64,000 nt of DNA from DATLED01 sp963750255 (lineage in GTDB: Bacteria; Actinomycetota; Acidimicrobiia; Acidimicrobiales; CADCTF01). Positions 29,127 to 38,220 of this stretch are shown here, one piece after another. The notes under the pieces were generated by a model. That model was given only the letters and a program-made list of their open reading frames with translations, was not told the origin of the DNA and did not search any database. The first letter of the stretch is position 1. Every line of letters begins with the position of its first letter. A program made the position numbers and the translations under genes. Where the stretch lies: the NCBI GenBank assembly GCA_963750255.1, contig CAVVPZ010000001.1:1-64000 (forward strand), read 5' to 3'.

Positions 29127-30056
29127 GTGCGCATCGTGGTCACCGGAGGGGCAGGGTTCATCGGGAGCAACCTTTGTCGGCGACTCGTCGGACGGGGTCA
29201 TGAAGTGACTGCGCTCGACGATCTCTCGACCGGGACCAAGGACAACCTCGAGGGCATCGACACCCGCTTGGTCGAGGGCTCGATCCTCGATGTCGACGCA
29301 CTCGACGAGTCCATCGGCGGACGGTGCGACACCGTGATCCACCTCGCGGCTCGCCCTTCGGTTCCCCGGAGCCTGGCCGACCCAGCGCTCTCCAACCGGA
29401 TCAACGTCGACGGCACGGTGGCCGTCCTCGAAGCCGCCCGGCGAGCCGACAACGCCCACGTGATCGTGGCTTCGTCGTCATCGATCTACGGCGCCAACAC
29501 CGAGCTCCCCAAGCACGAGGGCCTGTTGCCGATGCCGGTGAGCCCATATGCCGTCTCGAAGCTGGCGACCGAGTCGTACGCGATGTCGTACCAATGGTGT
29601 TTCGGGCTCCCGGCACTCGCCTTCCGGTTCTTCAACGTCTACGGCCCGGGACAGGCGGCGGGACATGCGTACGCGGCGGTGATCCCTGCCTTCGTCGACG
29701 CCGCCCTCAGCGACCGTCCGCTGCCCGTGCACGGCGACGGCAACCAGACCCGCGACTTCACGTTCGTCGGCTCACTGGTCGCATTGCTGGCTCGGGCCGC
29801 AGAGGAGCGCACGACTTCACAGCGACCGGTCAACCTCGCATTCGGGACCCGCATCAGCCTCCTCGAGGTGGCAGCCGAGCTCGAGTCGGTGCTCGGCCGA
29901 TCACTGCCCCGCGACCACACCGAACCGCGGGCAGGCGATGTCCGGGATTCGATGGCCGACCAGACGCGGCTGCGAGCCCTGTTCCCCGACGCCGAGCCGA
30001 CGCCCTTCGCCGAGGGTTTGCGTGCAACCGTCGACTGGATCCGCGCTTCGCGCTGA
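29127..30056 (+). CDS. NAD-dependent sugar-nucleotide epimerase/dehydratase (UDP-glucose 4-epimerase-like)
   Basis: Intact extended SDR of 309 residues starting at GTG 29127. RIVVTGGAGFIGSNLCRRLV has the TGxxGFIG cofactor motif; DTVIHLAARPSVPRSLADPA follows; HVIVASSSSIYGANTELPKH contains the catalytic Ser/Thr region; SPYAVSKLATESYAMSYQWC holds the YxxxK pair; ALAFRFFNVYGPGQAAGHAY and GDGNQTRDFTFVGSLV are typical of the GalE/WbpP group. Expected reaction: C4 epimerisation of a UDP-hexose for cell-surface polysaccharide, but substrate is not certain. Upstream is the divergent amt promoter region (29,018-29,126), where nothing else was recognised. Confidence 0.9.
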   Translation: MRIVVTGGAGFIGSNLCRRLVGRGHEVTALDDLSTGTKDNLEGIDTRLVEGSILDVDALDESIGGRCDTVIHLAARPSVPRSLADPALSNRINVDGTVAVLEAARRADNAHVIVASSSSIYGANTELPKHEGLLPMPVSPYAVSKLATESYAMSYQWCFGLPALAFRFFNVYGPGQAAGHAYAAVIPAFVDAALSDRPLPVHGDGNQTRDFTFVGSLVALLARAAEERTTSQRPVNLAFGTRISLLEVAAELESVLGRSLPRDHTEPRAGDVRDSMADQTRLRALFPDAEPTPFAEGLRATVDWIRASR

Positions 30057-30081
30057 CCCGCGGCTCGCGCGACCATGGAAC

Positions 30082-30282
30082 ATGGCCGACCCGCTGGTCC
30101 GCACCGACTGCCGCCACTACATCGGTCGATCGACCACGGGCAACGAGCGCGTGCAACGTTGCCGCCTCGACGTCAACCTCGACGAGCCGTTCCGCTGCCC
30201 CGAGGGCTGCCTCTTCTGGGAGGGCCGCACAGTGTCAGGCGCGGGCTGGACCGTGGGCGAGTCGGATCAGCCCGACCGCTGA
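30082..30282 (+). CDS. Small four-cysteine protein of unknown function
   Basis: 66 residues, ATG at 30082, 25 bases after the epimerase stop on the same strand. It has four cysteines in DCRHYIGRSTTGNERVQRCR and FRCPEGCLFWEGRTVS: a Cys, a second Cys about 18 residues later, then C-P-E-G-C. The spacing would suit a small zinc or iron-sulfur site, as in treble-clef-like knuckles. No signal peptide. I do not recognise a named family, though short acidimicrobial proteins with this pattern may exist. The adjacent hypothetical gene on the other strand converges on it with no gap. Confidence 0.6.
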   Translation: MADPLVRTDCRHYIGRSTTGNERVQRCRLDVNLDEPFRCPEGCLFWEGRTVSGAGWTVGESDQPDR

Positions 30283-30606
30283 TCAGGCCCGCCCGAAGAG
30301 GTCGCCGCCGGCGAGGCGACTGAAGAAGGCGCTTCGGGGCAAGACCTCGTGGGCTCCTGCAGCCTCCGCCTGAGCCAGCACGGCCTTGTCGACATGACTG
30401 CCGTACGCGATCACTCGGATCCCGCCGGAGACGATGCCAGCGAGCGCCTCGAGCACCCCCCGTTTGGAGAGGTCGACGAGCACAGTGTCGATGCTGGCCA
30501 ACCCGACGAGAGCCTCGGGGCTTGACACGAACCGGCAGTCATCAACGGCGGCCGAGATCTTCGATCGGTCCATGAGGTCGGGGGTGTAGGCGGCGACGCG
30601 GGGCAC
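30283..30606 (-). CDS. Hypothetical receiver-like protein
   Basis: 107 residues from a GTG at 30606 with GGGAG nine bases upstream. Segments DRSKISAAVDDCRFVSSPEA, IDTVLVDLSKRGVLEALAGI, IRVIAYGSHVDKAVLAQAEA and AGAHEVLPRSAFFSRL follow the beta-alpha pattern of a response-regulator receiver fold. The Asp of VLVDLSK stands at the phosphoacceptor position and a YGSHVD segment at the Thr/Ser position, but the usual paired N-terminal acidic residues and the Lys are not evident, so it is probably a pseudo-receiver. It follows the gene at 30,611-31,090 by four bases, so the two likely form one transcript. Confidence 0.6.
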   Translation of the reverse strand: MPRVAAYTPDLMDRSKISAAVDDCRFVSSPEALVGLASIDTVLVDLSKRGVLEALAGIVSGGIRVIAYGSHVDKAVLAQAEAAGAHEVLPRSAFFSRLAGGDLFGRA

Positions 30607-30610
30607 GGCG

Positions 30611-31090
30611 TCAGTCTCCCAGAGCGGGTCGAGCGTGACGGCGCCGGTGCACGAACGCCTTCGCCGCCCCCCAGGCGATGCCGGGCCCGGCCAACGACGC
30701 GTCGATGTCGCGCCACGATGCCGGCGTGAGGTCGTAGACGTCGTCTGGAAACCTGTCACGGGAAAAGTCGTCGCGTTCGGACGGGGCAACGCCCGCCTGG
30801 GTCAGGACCTCGGTCGGATAGCGCACGGCGTCACGAAGCAGGGCCAGCGGGTTGGCCCGCTGCTCGTCGACGTCTGCGGACAAGAGGGCGCGGACCGCCG
30901 GGGCGACCTCGCGTTGGGCGCGGATGCCAGCGGCCTGGGCTTCGCGTTCGACCTCGGGCGGCACGGTGCCCATCCGCTCGCGCACGCAGCGCTGGACCCA
31001 CCCCGGCAGAGCGTCGGCCACCGCGTCGGCCAAGGCGGTGGCATGCTCGGCCAGCAGGTCGTCGGCAGGATCAGGAGGAGACACCGCCAT
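30611..31090 (-). CDS. Hypothetical protein, Ala/Arg-rich, helical
   Basis: 159 residues. DLLAEHATALADAVADALPG, WVQRCVRERMGTVPPEVERE, VAPAVRALLSADVDEQRANP and LALLRDAVRYPTEVLTQAGV suggest an all-helical soluble protein; the C-terminus GIAWGAAKAFVHRRRHARP is basic. No signal peptide or known catalytic motif. Its ATG (31,090-31,088) overlaps, head to head, the ATG of the plus-strand gene at 31,089. It has no ribosome site, so it may be leaderless or start later (GTG two codons in). It resembles no family that I can name with confidence. Confidence 0.6.
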   Translation of the reverse strand: MAVSPPDPADDLLAEHATALADAVADALPGWVQRCVRERMGTVPPEVEREAQAAGIRAQREVAPAVRALLSADVDEQRANPLALLRDAVRYPTEVLTQAGVAPSERDDFSRDRFPDDVYDLTPASWRDIDASLAGPGIAWGAAKAFVHRRRHARPALGD

Positions 31091-31397
31091 GAAGATACGG
31101 GCCCTGTCGGTCTTCGAAGGAGTCGTCTACCACTGCGTCGCCATCGACACCGCCAGCCCGTGCCGGCCCACACTCGAGGTCGACGCACGCACCCAGGAGG
31201 GCGACCTCGACGCCGGGCCCCTTCTCGTCACCGTGGCCGATTGGGCCCGGATGGTCGCGGACGAGTCCACGGTCAGGGCCTGTCTGCACGAGCTCAAGAG
31301 GCGGCGACGCCTCGAAGAGCGGATGGGCGTCCTCCACGTTCGGTTCCCGACGTGGACCGACGCAGGCGGCGAGGCGGGACCTACCATCGGGCGATGA
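31089..31397 (+). CDS. Hypothetical protein, 102 residues
   Basis: ATG at 31089 with AGGAGGAG eight bases upstream, a strong ribosome site. Sequence: MKIRALSVFEGVVYHCVAID, then TLEVDARTQEGDLDAGPLLV, TVADWARMVADESTVRACLH and ELKRRRRLEERMGVLHVRFP. It looks like a small alpha-beta soluble protein with no membrane segment. The stop overlaps the start of the next gene (ATGA). Family not recognised. Confidence 0.6.
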   Translation: MKIRALSVFEGVVYHCVAIDTASPCRPTLEVDARTQEGDLDAGPLLVTVADWARMVADESTVRACLHELKRRRRLEERMGVLHVRFPTWTDAGGEAGPTIGR

Positions 31398-31651
31398 GCG
31401 ACCAAACCATGAGCGCGGCGCAGCGGGCCTTCCAAGTGCATGCCTCGGTGTGGTTCGCCGTCAACGCGTTGCTCTTCGTGATCTGGTTGGTCACCGGGGC
31501 CGGCTTCCCCTGGTTCTTGTTCCCTGCACTCGGCTGGGGCGTCGGCCTCGCCGCCCACGCCACGGCGACCTACACCAGGCCCATCGGGCGCGGGGGCGAC
31601 GACGACGACGAGCTCGATGCGGGACCCCCGCCCCGTCAACTCGGCCACTGA
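31394..31651 (+). CDS. Two-transmembrane-helix (2TM domain) protein
   Basis: 85 residues. After MSDQTMSAAQRAFQVHASVW come two hydrophobic helices, FAVNALLFVIWLVTGAG and FPWFLFPALGWGVGLAAHAT, separated by a short turn, as in the 2TM family. The C-terminus is acidic (GGDDDDELDAG). Members are small inner-membrane proteins without a firmly known role, sometimes fused to histidine kinases. It overlaps the preceding gene by four bases and ends just before an intergenic repeat. Confidence 0.75.
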   Translation: MSDQTMSAAQRAFQVHASVWFAVNALLFVIWLVTGAGFPWFLFPALGWGVGLAAHATATYTRPIGRGGDDDDELDAGPPPRQLGH

Positions 31652-31724
31652 CAGCCCCGCTTCCCGGCAGAAGGTGTCGTTCGGGCGCCGGTTCGCGCCG
31701 GAAAGCGGCAGGGCGGAGGTCAGG
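31652..31724. repeat. Dispersed intergenic repeat, copy 2 (inverted relative to copy 1)
   Basis: The core 31,685-31,709 is the exact reverse complement of 19,208-19,232 (25 bases). Flanks are also related: CAGCCCCGCTTCCCGGCAGA with GGTGTCGT on one side and CAGGGCGGAGGTC on the other. It fills the 68-base gap between the convergent 2TM and NIL genes. Confidence 0.75.
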
Positions 31725-31965
31725 ACTCGAGGACGTCACCCAGGCGGTCGACACCGACGCCGAAGTCGCGAAGCCAATCGACGGCGCGTTCGATCGACTC
31801 CGCTTCGCCGCCGAGTTCGCACACCACCCACCCGACGTGCTCCTCGATCTTCGCTTGTCGAATGTTGGGCATCACATCGAACTCGCGCACCAAGCGGGCG
31901 ATGATCGGCTGCTTGATGAGATGTTCGGGGAAGGTGAGACGCACCCGGGCCGTGCCGTTGCTCAT
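31720..31965 (-). CDS. NIL-domain protein
   Basis: 81-residue stand-alone NIL domain: ARVRLTFPEHLIKQPIIARL, VREFDVMPNIRQAKIEEHVG, WVVCELGGEAESIERAVDWL and FGVGVDRLGDVLES. NIL domains are ferredoxin-like regulatory modules found at the C-terminus of MetN ABC ATPases, in some ferredoxins and in sulfur-assimilation proteins. The ATG at 31965 overlaps the larE stop (ATGA), which ties it to LarE and hints at a sulfur-related role. Confidence 0.85.
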   Translation of the reverse strand: MSNGTARVRLTFPEHLIKQPIIARLVREFDVMPNIRQAKIEEHVGWVVCELGGEAESIERAVDWLRDFGVGVDRLGDVLES

Positions 31966-32765
31966 GGAATCAGTGCTCCGTTCAGGTTGCCGGATCGAAA
32001 GCCCTCGAGGTCGAGAGTGACGTAGCGGTAGCCCGCGGCTCGAACCGCGGCGACGACGGCGTCGCGCTGCTCGACGACGCGGACGAGATCGCCGGGCTCG
32101 ACCTCGATGCGGGCGGTGTCGTCGTAGTGGCGCACGCGTAGCTGCCGGAATCCGAGCGCACGGAGGGCCGACTCCGCTCGTCCCACCCGACTGAGCACGG
32201 TCACGGTCACGGGCGTGCCGTAGGGCACCCGCGACGAAAGGCAGGCGGCGGCCGGCTTGTCCCAGGTGCGCAGTCCCAGTGCTTTTGACCAGGCCCGCAC
32301 GTCGGCTTTGGTGAAACCGGCGTCAACGAGGGGAAACGCGCTGCCCCGCTCAGCCGCCGCCTGCTGGCCGGGTCGATGGTCGCCGAGGTCGTCGAGGTTG
32401 ACGCCGAGGACGATCGTCGCCCCGGCGGCGCGGGCGATGGGCTCGGTCACGTCGAGCAATGCCGTCTTGCAATGGAAGCAACGGTCACCGTTGTTGGCCT
32501 CGTACGCCGGGTTCGCCAATTCGTCGGTCAGCACGGGGGTCCACCGCAACCCCCACTCTCTCGCCAACTCGCCGCACTCGACTTCCTCTTCGGGAGCGAG
32601 CGACGGGGAAACCGCCGTGACGGATTGGGCGCGATCGGGACCGAGCGTGTCGTGGGCCACCCAAGCCAGGAAGGCTGAGTCAGCACCGCCGCTGAAGGCG
32701 ACGACGACCCGGTCGAGTTCGAGCAATCGCGCTCGCAGCACATCGAGCAACAGCTGGTCAGGCAT
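31962..32765 (-). CDS. larE: ATP-dependent sacrificial sulfur transferase LarE
   Basis: 267-residue PP-loop enzyme of the LarE family, which in lactobacilli donates its own cysteine sulfur to make the nickel-pincer nucleotide cofactor of lactate racemase. VVVAFSGGADSAFLAWVAHD has the SGGxDS PP-loop; RCFHCKTALLD has the family CxxC; GVNLDDLGDHRPGQQAAAER is the N-DD-GD-RPG motif; PAAACLSSRVPYGTPV contains the position of the sulfur-donating Cys. It starts at ATG 32765, overlapping alaX by eight bases. LarA, LarB and LarC are not in the window, so the acceptor is unknown here. Confidence 0.9.
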   Translation of the reverse strand: MPDQLLLDVLRARLLELDRVVVAFSGGADSAFLAWVAHDTLGPDRAQSVTAVSPSLAPEEEVECGELAREWGLRWTPVLTDELANPAYEANNGDRCFHCKTALLDVTEPIARAAGATIVLGVNLDDLGDHRPGQQAAAERGSAFPLVDAGFTKADVRAWSKALGLRTWDKPAAACLSSRVPYGTPVTVTVLSRVGRAESALRALGFRQLRVRHYDDTARIEVEPGDLVRVVEQRDAVVAAVRAAGYRYVTLDLEGFRSGNLNGALIP

Positions 32766-33465
32766 CGACGACCTCGATGCGGATGCGCTTGTTGCCTTTG
32801 CCCTTGGACTCGGTCTTGCGCACCTCGACCCGGCCCACCTCGGCCGTCGAGGCAACGTGCGTGCCACCGTCGGCCTGCTTGTCCAGACCGACGATGTCGA
32901 CGACTCGAATCTCCGACACCGTGTCGGGGATCAGGTTGACCTTGGTGCGGATCAGGTCGGCGTCGACGACCGCGATCTCGCGGGGCAGGAACGACACGAC
33001 GATCGGCCGGTCGGCGGCCAGTTCCTCGTTGACCCGCCGCTCGATGGTCTCGCCGAAGCCTTCGGGGAGCGGGTCGAACTCGAAGTCCATTCGGGCGGCG
33101 AGGGGCTCCATGTTGCCGCCGGTCACCGGGGTCGCGTACTCGTTCCAGATGACGCCGCAGAGCACGTGCAACGCGGTGTGCGTCCGCATCAGGCGGTGCC
33201 GTCGGTCCCAGTCAACGGAACCGTGCACGACCTCGCCGACCGCGAAGGTGTGGCTTCCGTCGATCTCGTGCCATACGAGGTCGCCCGTCTTGCGCACGTC
33301 GGTGACGGGCGCATCGCCGAGGCGGCCGGTGTCGTGCGGCTGGCCGCCACCGGTGGGATAGAACGCAGTGCGATCCAGCGCGACGCGGGGTCCGTCGACG
33401 GCGACGACAGACGCGACGAACTCCCGAACATAGGAATCGGACAAGTAGAGCAACTCGGTCGCCAC
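32758..33465 (-). CDS. alaX: Alanyl-tRNA editing protein AlaX
   Basis: Free-standing editing domain that hydrolyses mischarged tRNA-Ala (Ser or Gly). 235 residues from GTG 33465. RTAFYPTGGGQPHDTGRLGD is the N-terminal beta-barrel signature, RRHRLMRTHTALHVLCGVIW carries the metal-binding HxxxH, and GLDKQADGGTHVASTAEVGR contains the third ligand His in the C-terminal motif (a Cys is replaced by Ala-Asp here). It overlaps larE at the 3' end and NIL follows, giving a three-gene unit. The start is chosen because it aligns with the usual N-terminus; no strong ribosome site is seen. Confidence 0.88.
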   Translation of the reverse strand: MATELLYLSDSYVREFVASVVAVDGPRVALDRTAFYPTGGGQPHDTGRLGDAPVTDVRKTGDLVWHEIDGSHTFAVGEVVHGSVDWDRRHRLMRTHTALHVLCGVIWNEYATPVTGGNMEPLAARMDFEFDPLPEGFGETIERRVNEELAADRPIVVSFLPREIAVVDADLIRTKVNLIPDTVSEIRVVDIVGLDKQADGGTHVASTAEVGRVEVRKTESKGKGNKRIRIEVVDA

Positions 33466-33556
33466 GTCCCCATTGTTGCCGCGCCAGCCGACGGACGACA
33501 CACGTCTCGGCCTACACTGCCCGCGTTACGTTCCTATGACAGAGGGAGTACGGCTC

Positions 33557-34784
33557 ATGCATCGCAGCCGGTTCTGGCGAACTTCGATCTTGTTGGTTGT
33601 CGCCGCCATGGTGTTTGCCGCGTGCGGCAGCAACAAAGACGAGTCGGGCTCGGGCACGAGCACGACCGTGAAGAAGAACGTCGTCAAGATCGGCGTGGTC
33701 GCTCCCCTATCCGGGAGCCTTTCGGCCCTGGGCCAAGGCATCAAGAACTCCGTCGAACTGGCCATCAAGCAGGCCAATGACGACAACAAGGTCCCCGGTT
33801 GGACGGTCGAACTGGCCGCCGAGGACGACACCGCCAAGGCCGATGTCGGCGCCCAGGTCGCGTCGAAGCTCGCTTCGGACGATGCCGTCGCCGGCGTGGT
33901 CGGCACCCTCAACTCGAGCGTCGCCACCCAGGTCCAGCCCATTCTCGACCGGGCCAAGATCGTCATGGTCTCGCCCGCCAACACCGGCGTAGAGCTGACC
34001 CGCGGTACCGACGCCGCCTCTCCCAAGCGTCAGTTCGAAAGCTACTTCCGCGTGTCGACCACGGACGACGTGCAGGGTCCGTTCGCGGCCAACTACGCCA
34101 CCAACGACCTCAACGCGAAGGCCGTCGTGACCATCCACGACAAGAAGACCTACGGCCAGGGACTCGTCGCCGCGTTCTCGCAGCAGTTCACCAAGAACGG
34201 CGGCAAGATCGTGGCTGCCGAAACGATCAACCCTGGCGATCAGGACTTCAGCGCCGTGCTGACGAAGATCAAGCCGCTCAACGCCGACCTCATCTACTAC
34301 GGCGGCGAGTACCCCGAGGCACAGTTGCTCTCGAGCCAGATGGACGCCCAGGGCATCAAGGCTCCTCTCATGGGCGGCGACGGCATCTACGACCCGACGT
34401 TCATCAAGACCGCCGGCCAGGCCGCCGAAGGCGACCTCTGCACCTCGGTCGGCGCTCCCACCGATGACCTCGACTCGGCCAGCCGACTTCGTCACGGCCT
34501 ACAAGGCCGCCGGATACGCGGACTCGTATTCGGCCTACGGCGCCTACGCCTACGACGCCGCCAACGTGATCATCAACGGGCTGGCCAAGACGCTCAAGGG
34601 CCAGACGAAGCTCACGCCCGACCTTCGCGAGAAGATCATCACGGCCGTGCAGGCCACCAGCTTCGAGGGGGTCACCGGCAAGGTCGCCTTCGACGAGTTC
34701 GGTGACACGACGACCAAGGTGCTGACGGTCTACCGGGTCTCCAACCAGACCTGGACCGCCGTCAAGACCGACGAATTCAAGTAG
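33557..34784 (+). CDS. livJ: Branched-chain amino acid ABC transporter substrate-binding lipoprotein, one frameshift
   Basis: Extracytoplasmic ligand-binding protein. The ATG at 33557 follows GAGGGAG and encodes a lipoprotein leader, ILLVVAAMVFAACGS (lipobox AAC). The type I periplasmic-binding fold begins VVKIGVVAPLSGSLSALGQG and shows VAGVVGTLNSSVATQVQPIL, DKKTYGQGLVAAFSQQFTKN, GDQDFSAVLTKIKPLNADLI and YYGGEYPEAQLLSSQMDAQG. A frameshift near 34,482 is followed by ADFVTAYKAAGYADSYSAYG and the C-terminus VYRVSNQTWTAVKTDEFK. First gene of livJHMGF. Ligand probably a branched-chain amino acid or similar compound; family members vary. Confidence 0.9.
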
Positions 34785-34822
34785 GTCTGAAAGACCGCTG
34801 CATCCATAGATGACGTAGCCGG

Positions 34823-34850
34823 GGGGCGGGGCCGATTTCGGCCCCGCCCC
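34823..34850 (+). terminator. Intercistronic stem-loop between livJ and livH
   Basis: Twelve-base-pair GC-rich stem GGGGCGGGGCCG/CGGCCCCGCCCC with loop ATTT, followed by TCC rather than a T run. It lies 38 bases after the livJ stop. Such a structure would trim or partly terminate transcripts so that the binding protein is made in excess over the membrane components. Confidence 0.75.
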
Positions 34851-34874
34851 TCCTTCGTTCCCGAGGAGACCTGG

Positions 34875-35803
<929 letters not shown>

Positions 35804-35807
<4 letters not shown>

Positions 35808-37447
35808 CCGACCTCCTCGCCGCCGCCCGAGCTCGGGTTCGACCCTTCTTCCTGCCGCTGGCCCTCGCCGGCGGCGTGCTGACCCTGGTCGGGTCCCTCA
35901 CTCCCTGGGCCACGTTCTTCTTCGGGTTCCCCGGCAAGGTCACGCTGGCCGGGTTCCCCGGTGGGTCTCGCCTCTATCCCTTCGTGCTTGCGTTCCTCGC
36001 CGTGCTCGCACTCGTCGACATTCCCGGGCGGCGGAGAGCGGGCCTCATCGGTTCGCTCGGCGCCGCGCTCATCGTGGCCGGCAACGTCCTCGCCATCGCC
36101 AAGGATGGCGGCGGCCTCGGCGCGGTCGCCTACGGAGCCTGGCTGGCGATGGTCGGCACCCTTGTGATGTCGCTCGCCTTCCACGCGCTCGACGACGGTC
36201 GAGAGGTCCCAGCCCGGTTCCGGCGCTTCCCCGCCGCCGTCGAACTCGTGATCGTGGCCCTGTCGCTGGCCGTGCTGCTGTTGGCCGTCGTGGTCGGGTT
36301 GAAGATCGAGGAGTCGAGTCGCTTCGTCTCATTCGTCGCCTTCGTGGGTGTCGCCGCCTCCGCCCTTCAGCGATTGGGTGCCTTCGCCTTTCTCGAGTCA
36401 CTCTTCGTTCGCCACCGGCGCATCACCCTTGCCGCCGCCGCCATCACCGCCATTGCCTTTCCCTTCACCCAGGAGGGATCGTCATATTGGCTGCGGGTCT
36501 TCGCCTCGATCGGGGTGTTCGCCGCCGCGGCCATCGGCCTCAACATCGTCGTCGGACTCGCCGGTCTCCTCGACCTCGGCTACATCGCATTCTTCGGTGT
36601 GGGCGCCTACGTCGGTGCGCTCCTCGGGTCGGCGGCCCGCACGACGTACGACGCCCACTGGCCCTTCCTCCTCGTCGTCCTCATCGGCGCCACGGTCGCC
36701 GCCGTCTTCGGGGTGGTCATCGGCGCTCCAACGCTTCGGCTACGCGGTGACTACCTCGCCATCGTGACCCTGGGCTTCGGGGAGATCTTTCGCATCGCGG
36801 CGTTCAACCTCGACTGGCTCACGCGAGGGCCCAACGGCATCGCCGGGGTGCCCGACCTCGCCCTTGGGAGCTTCGACTTCGGCGAGACCCACGAGGTGCT
36901 CGGCTTCACGCTCCCGGGGTTCGCCAACTACTACTTCGTCGAACTTCTGCTGGTCGCCGTCGTCATCGTCATCTTCACCCGCCTCGACCACAGCCGCATC
37001 GGGCGGGCGTGGGTCGCCATCCGCGAAGACGAGACCGCCGCCGCCGCCATGGGTATCAACACCGTTCGGATGAAGCTGCTGGCCTTCGCCATGGGAGCGT
37101 TCCTGGCCGGAGCGGCAGGCACGGTCAACGCACACGTTGCGGCATCCGCTGCTCCCGACTCCTTCACGTTCCTCGAGTCAATCCTCCTGTTGGCCGCCGT
37201 GGTGCTCGGCGGGATGGGCACGGTGACCGGGGCGCTGCTCGGCTCTTCGGCGCTCTTCATCATCCCGGAGAAGCTGCGTGCCTTCCAGGACAAGCGGCTG
37301 CTGCTCTTCGGCCTGGCGCTCGTGCTGATGATGCGCTTCCGACCCGAAGGCATGGTGGCGGGCAAGCGCCGAAAGGCAGAGTTCGACGACGGCCACGACG
37401 AAGCCGACGCCCTCTCGGCGCCGCCCGGCGCGGGGGTCTCGGCATGA
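35804..37447 (+). CDS. livM: Branched-chain amino acid ABC transporter permease LivM with N-terminal membrane extension
   Basis: 547 residues, clearly longer than the common 300-420. The first ~200 residues are an added membrane region with several helices (FFLPLALAGGVLTLVGSLTP, LYPFVLAFLAVLALVDIPGR, FVSFVAFVGVAASALQRLGA). The standard LivM core follows: AAIGLNIVVGLAGLLDLGYI, AFFGVGAYVGALLGSAAR, GDYLAIVTLGFGEIFRIAAF, GRAWVAIREDETAAAAMGIN (EAA loop) and ILLLAAVVLGGMGTVTGALL. The C-terminus is acidic. Overlaps livH and livG by four bases each. Confidence 0.92.
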
Positions 37448-38220
37448 GCGACGCCGTCCTCGAGGCCCGTGGGGTGACCAAGCTCTTCGGGGGCCTCACC
37501 GCCGTCAACAAGGTCGACCTGCACGTCGACGAAGGCGAGATCGTCGGCCTGATCGGCCCCAACGGCGCAGGCAAGACGACCTTCTTCAACTGCCTCACCG
37601 GCATGGAGGTTCCAACTCGGGGCAAGGTCCTCTTCCGAGGATCGCCGCTCTCGGGCAAGCCCCATCAGGTGACGGCCACGGGGGTGGCTCGGACGTTTCA
37701 GAACATCCGCCTCTTCCCCAACATGACGGCCCTCGAGAATGTGCTCGTCGGCCGCCACTGCCGCACCAAAGAGGGCTTGTTGTCGGCCATCGGCCGGGGA
37801 CCGGGCTTCCGTCGCGAAGAGCGCGAGTCGGCGGCCAAGGCCCGCGAGCTGTTGGCCGTCGTCGGGTTGACGGCGGCCGAGGACGATCTCGCTCGCAACC
37901 TCCCCTACGGCGACCAGCGCCGGCTGGAAATCGCCCGCGCGCTCGCCACCGAGCCGGGCGTGCTCCTCCTCGACGAACCGACCGCAGGCATGAATCCCCA
38001 GGAGACGGCCGAGGCCATGACCCTGGTCCGGGAGATCCGATCGTCTGGGCTCGCCGTCGTCGTCATCGAACACGACATGAAATTCATCTTCAACCTCTGC
38101 GACCGAGTCGCCGTGCTCGTCCAAGGCGAGAAGTTGGTCGAGGGTTCGCCGGCCGAGGTCCAATCTGACTCTCGGGTCGTCGACGCCTACCTCGGCACGC
38201 CATTCGAGGCCGAGGCGTGA
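37444..38220 (+). CDS. livG: Branched-chain amino acid ABC transporter ATP-binding protein LivG
   Basis: 258 residues. Walker A GPNGAGKTT, Q-loop ARTFQNIRLFPNMTALENVL, a degenerate signature LPYGDQRRLEIARALATEPG typical of LivG, Walker B VLLLDEPTAGMNPQE, and IEHDMKFIFNLCDRVAVLVQ with the H-loop. It pairs with LivF as the heterodimeric ATPase of the importer. Overlaps livM (ATGA) and livF (GTGA), so the operon is translationally coupled throughout. Confidence 0.94.
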   Translation: MSDAVLEARGVTKLFGGLTAVNKVDLHVDEGEIVGLIGPNGAGKTTFFNCLTGMEVPTRGKVLFRGSPLSGKPHQVTATGVARTFQNIRLFPNMTALENVLVGRHCRTKEGLLSAIGRGPGFRREERESAAKARELLAVVGLTAAEDDLARNLPYGDQRRLEIARALATEPGVLLLDEPTAGMNPQETAEAMTLVREIRSSGLAVVVIEHDMKFIFNLCDRVAVLVQGEKLVEGSPAEVQSDSRVVDAYLGTPFEAEA

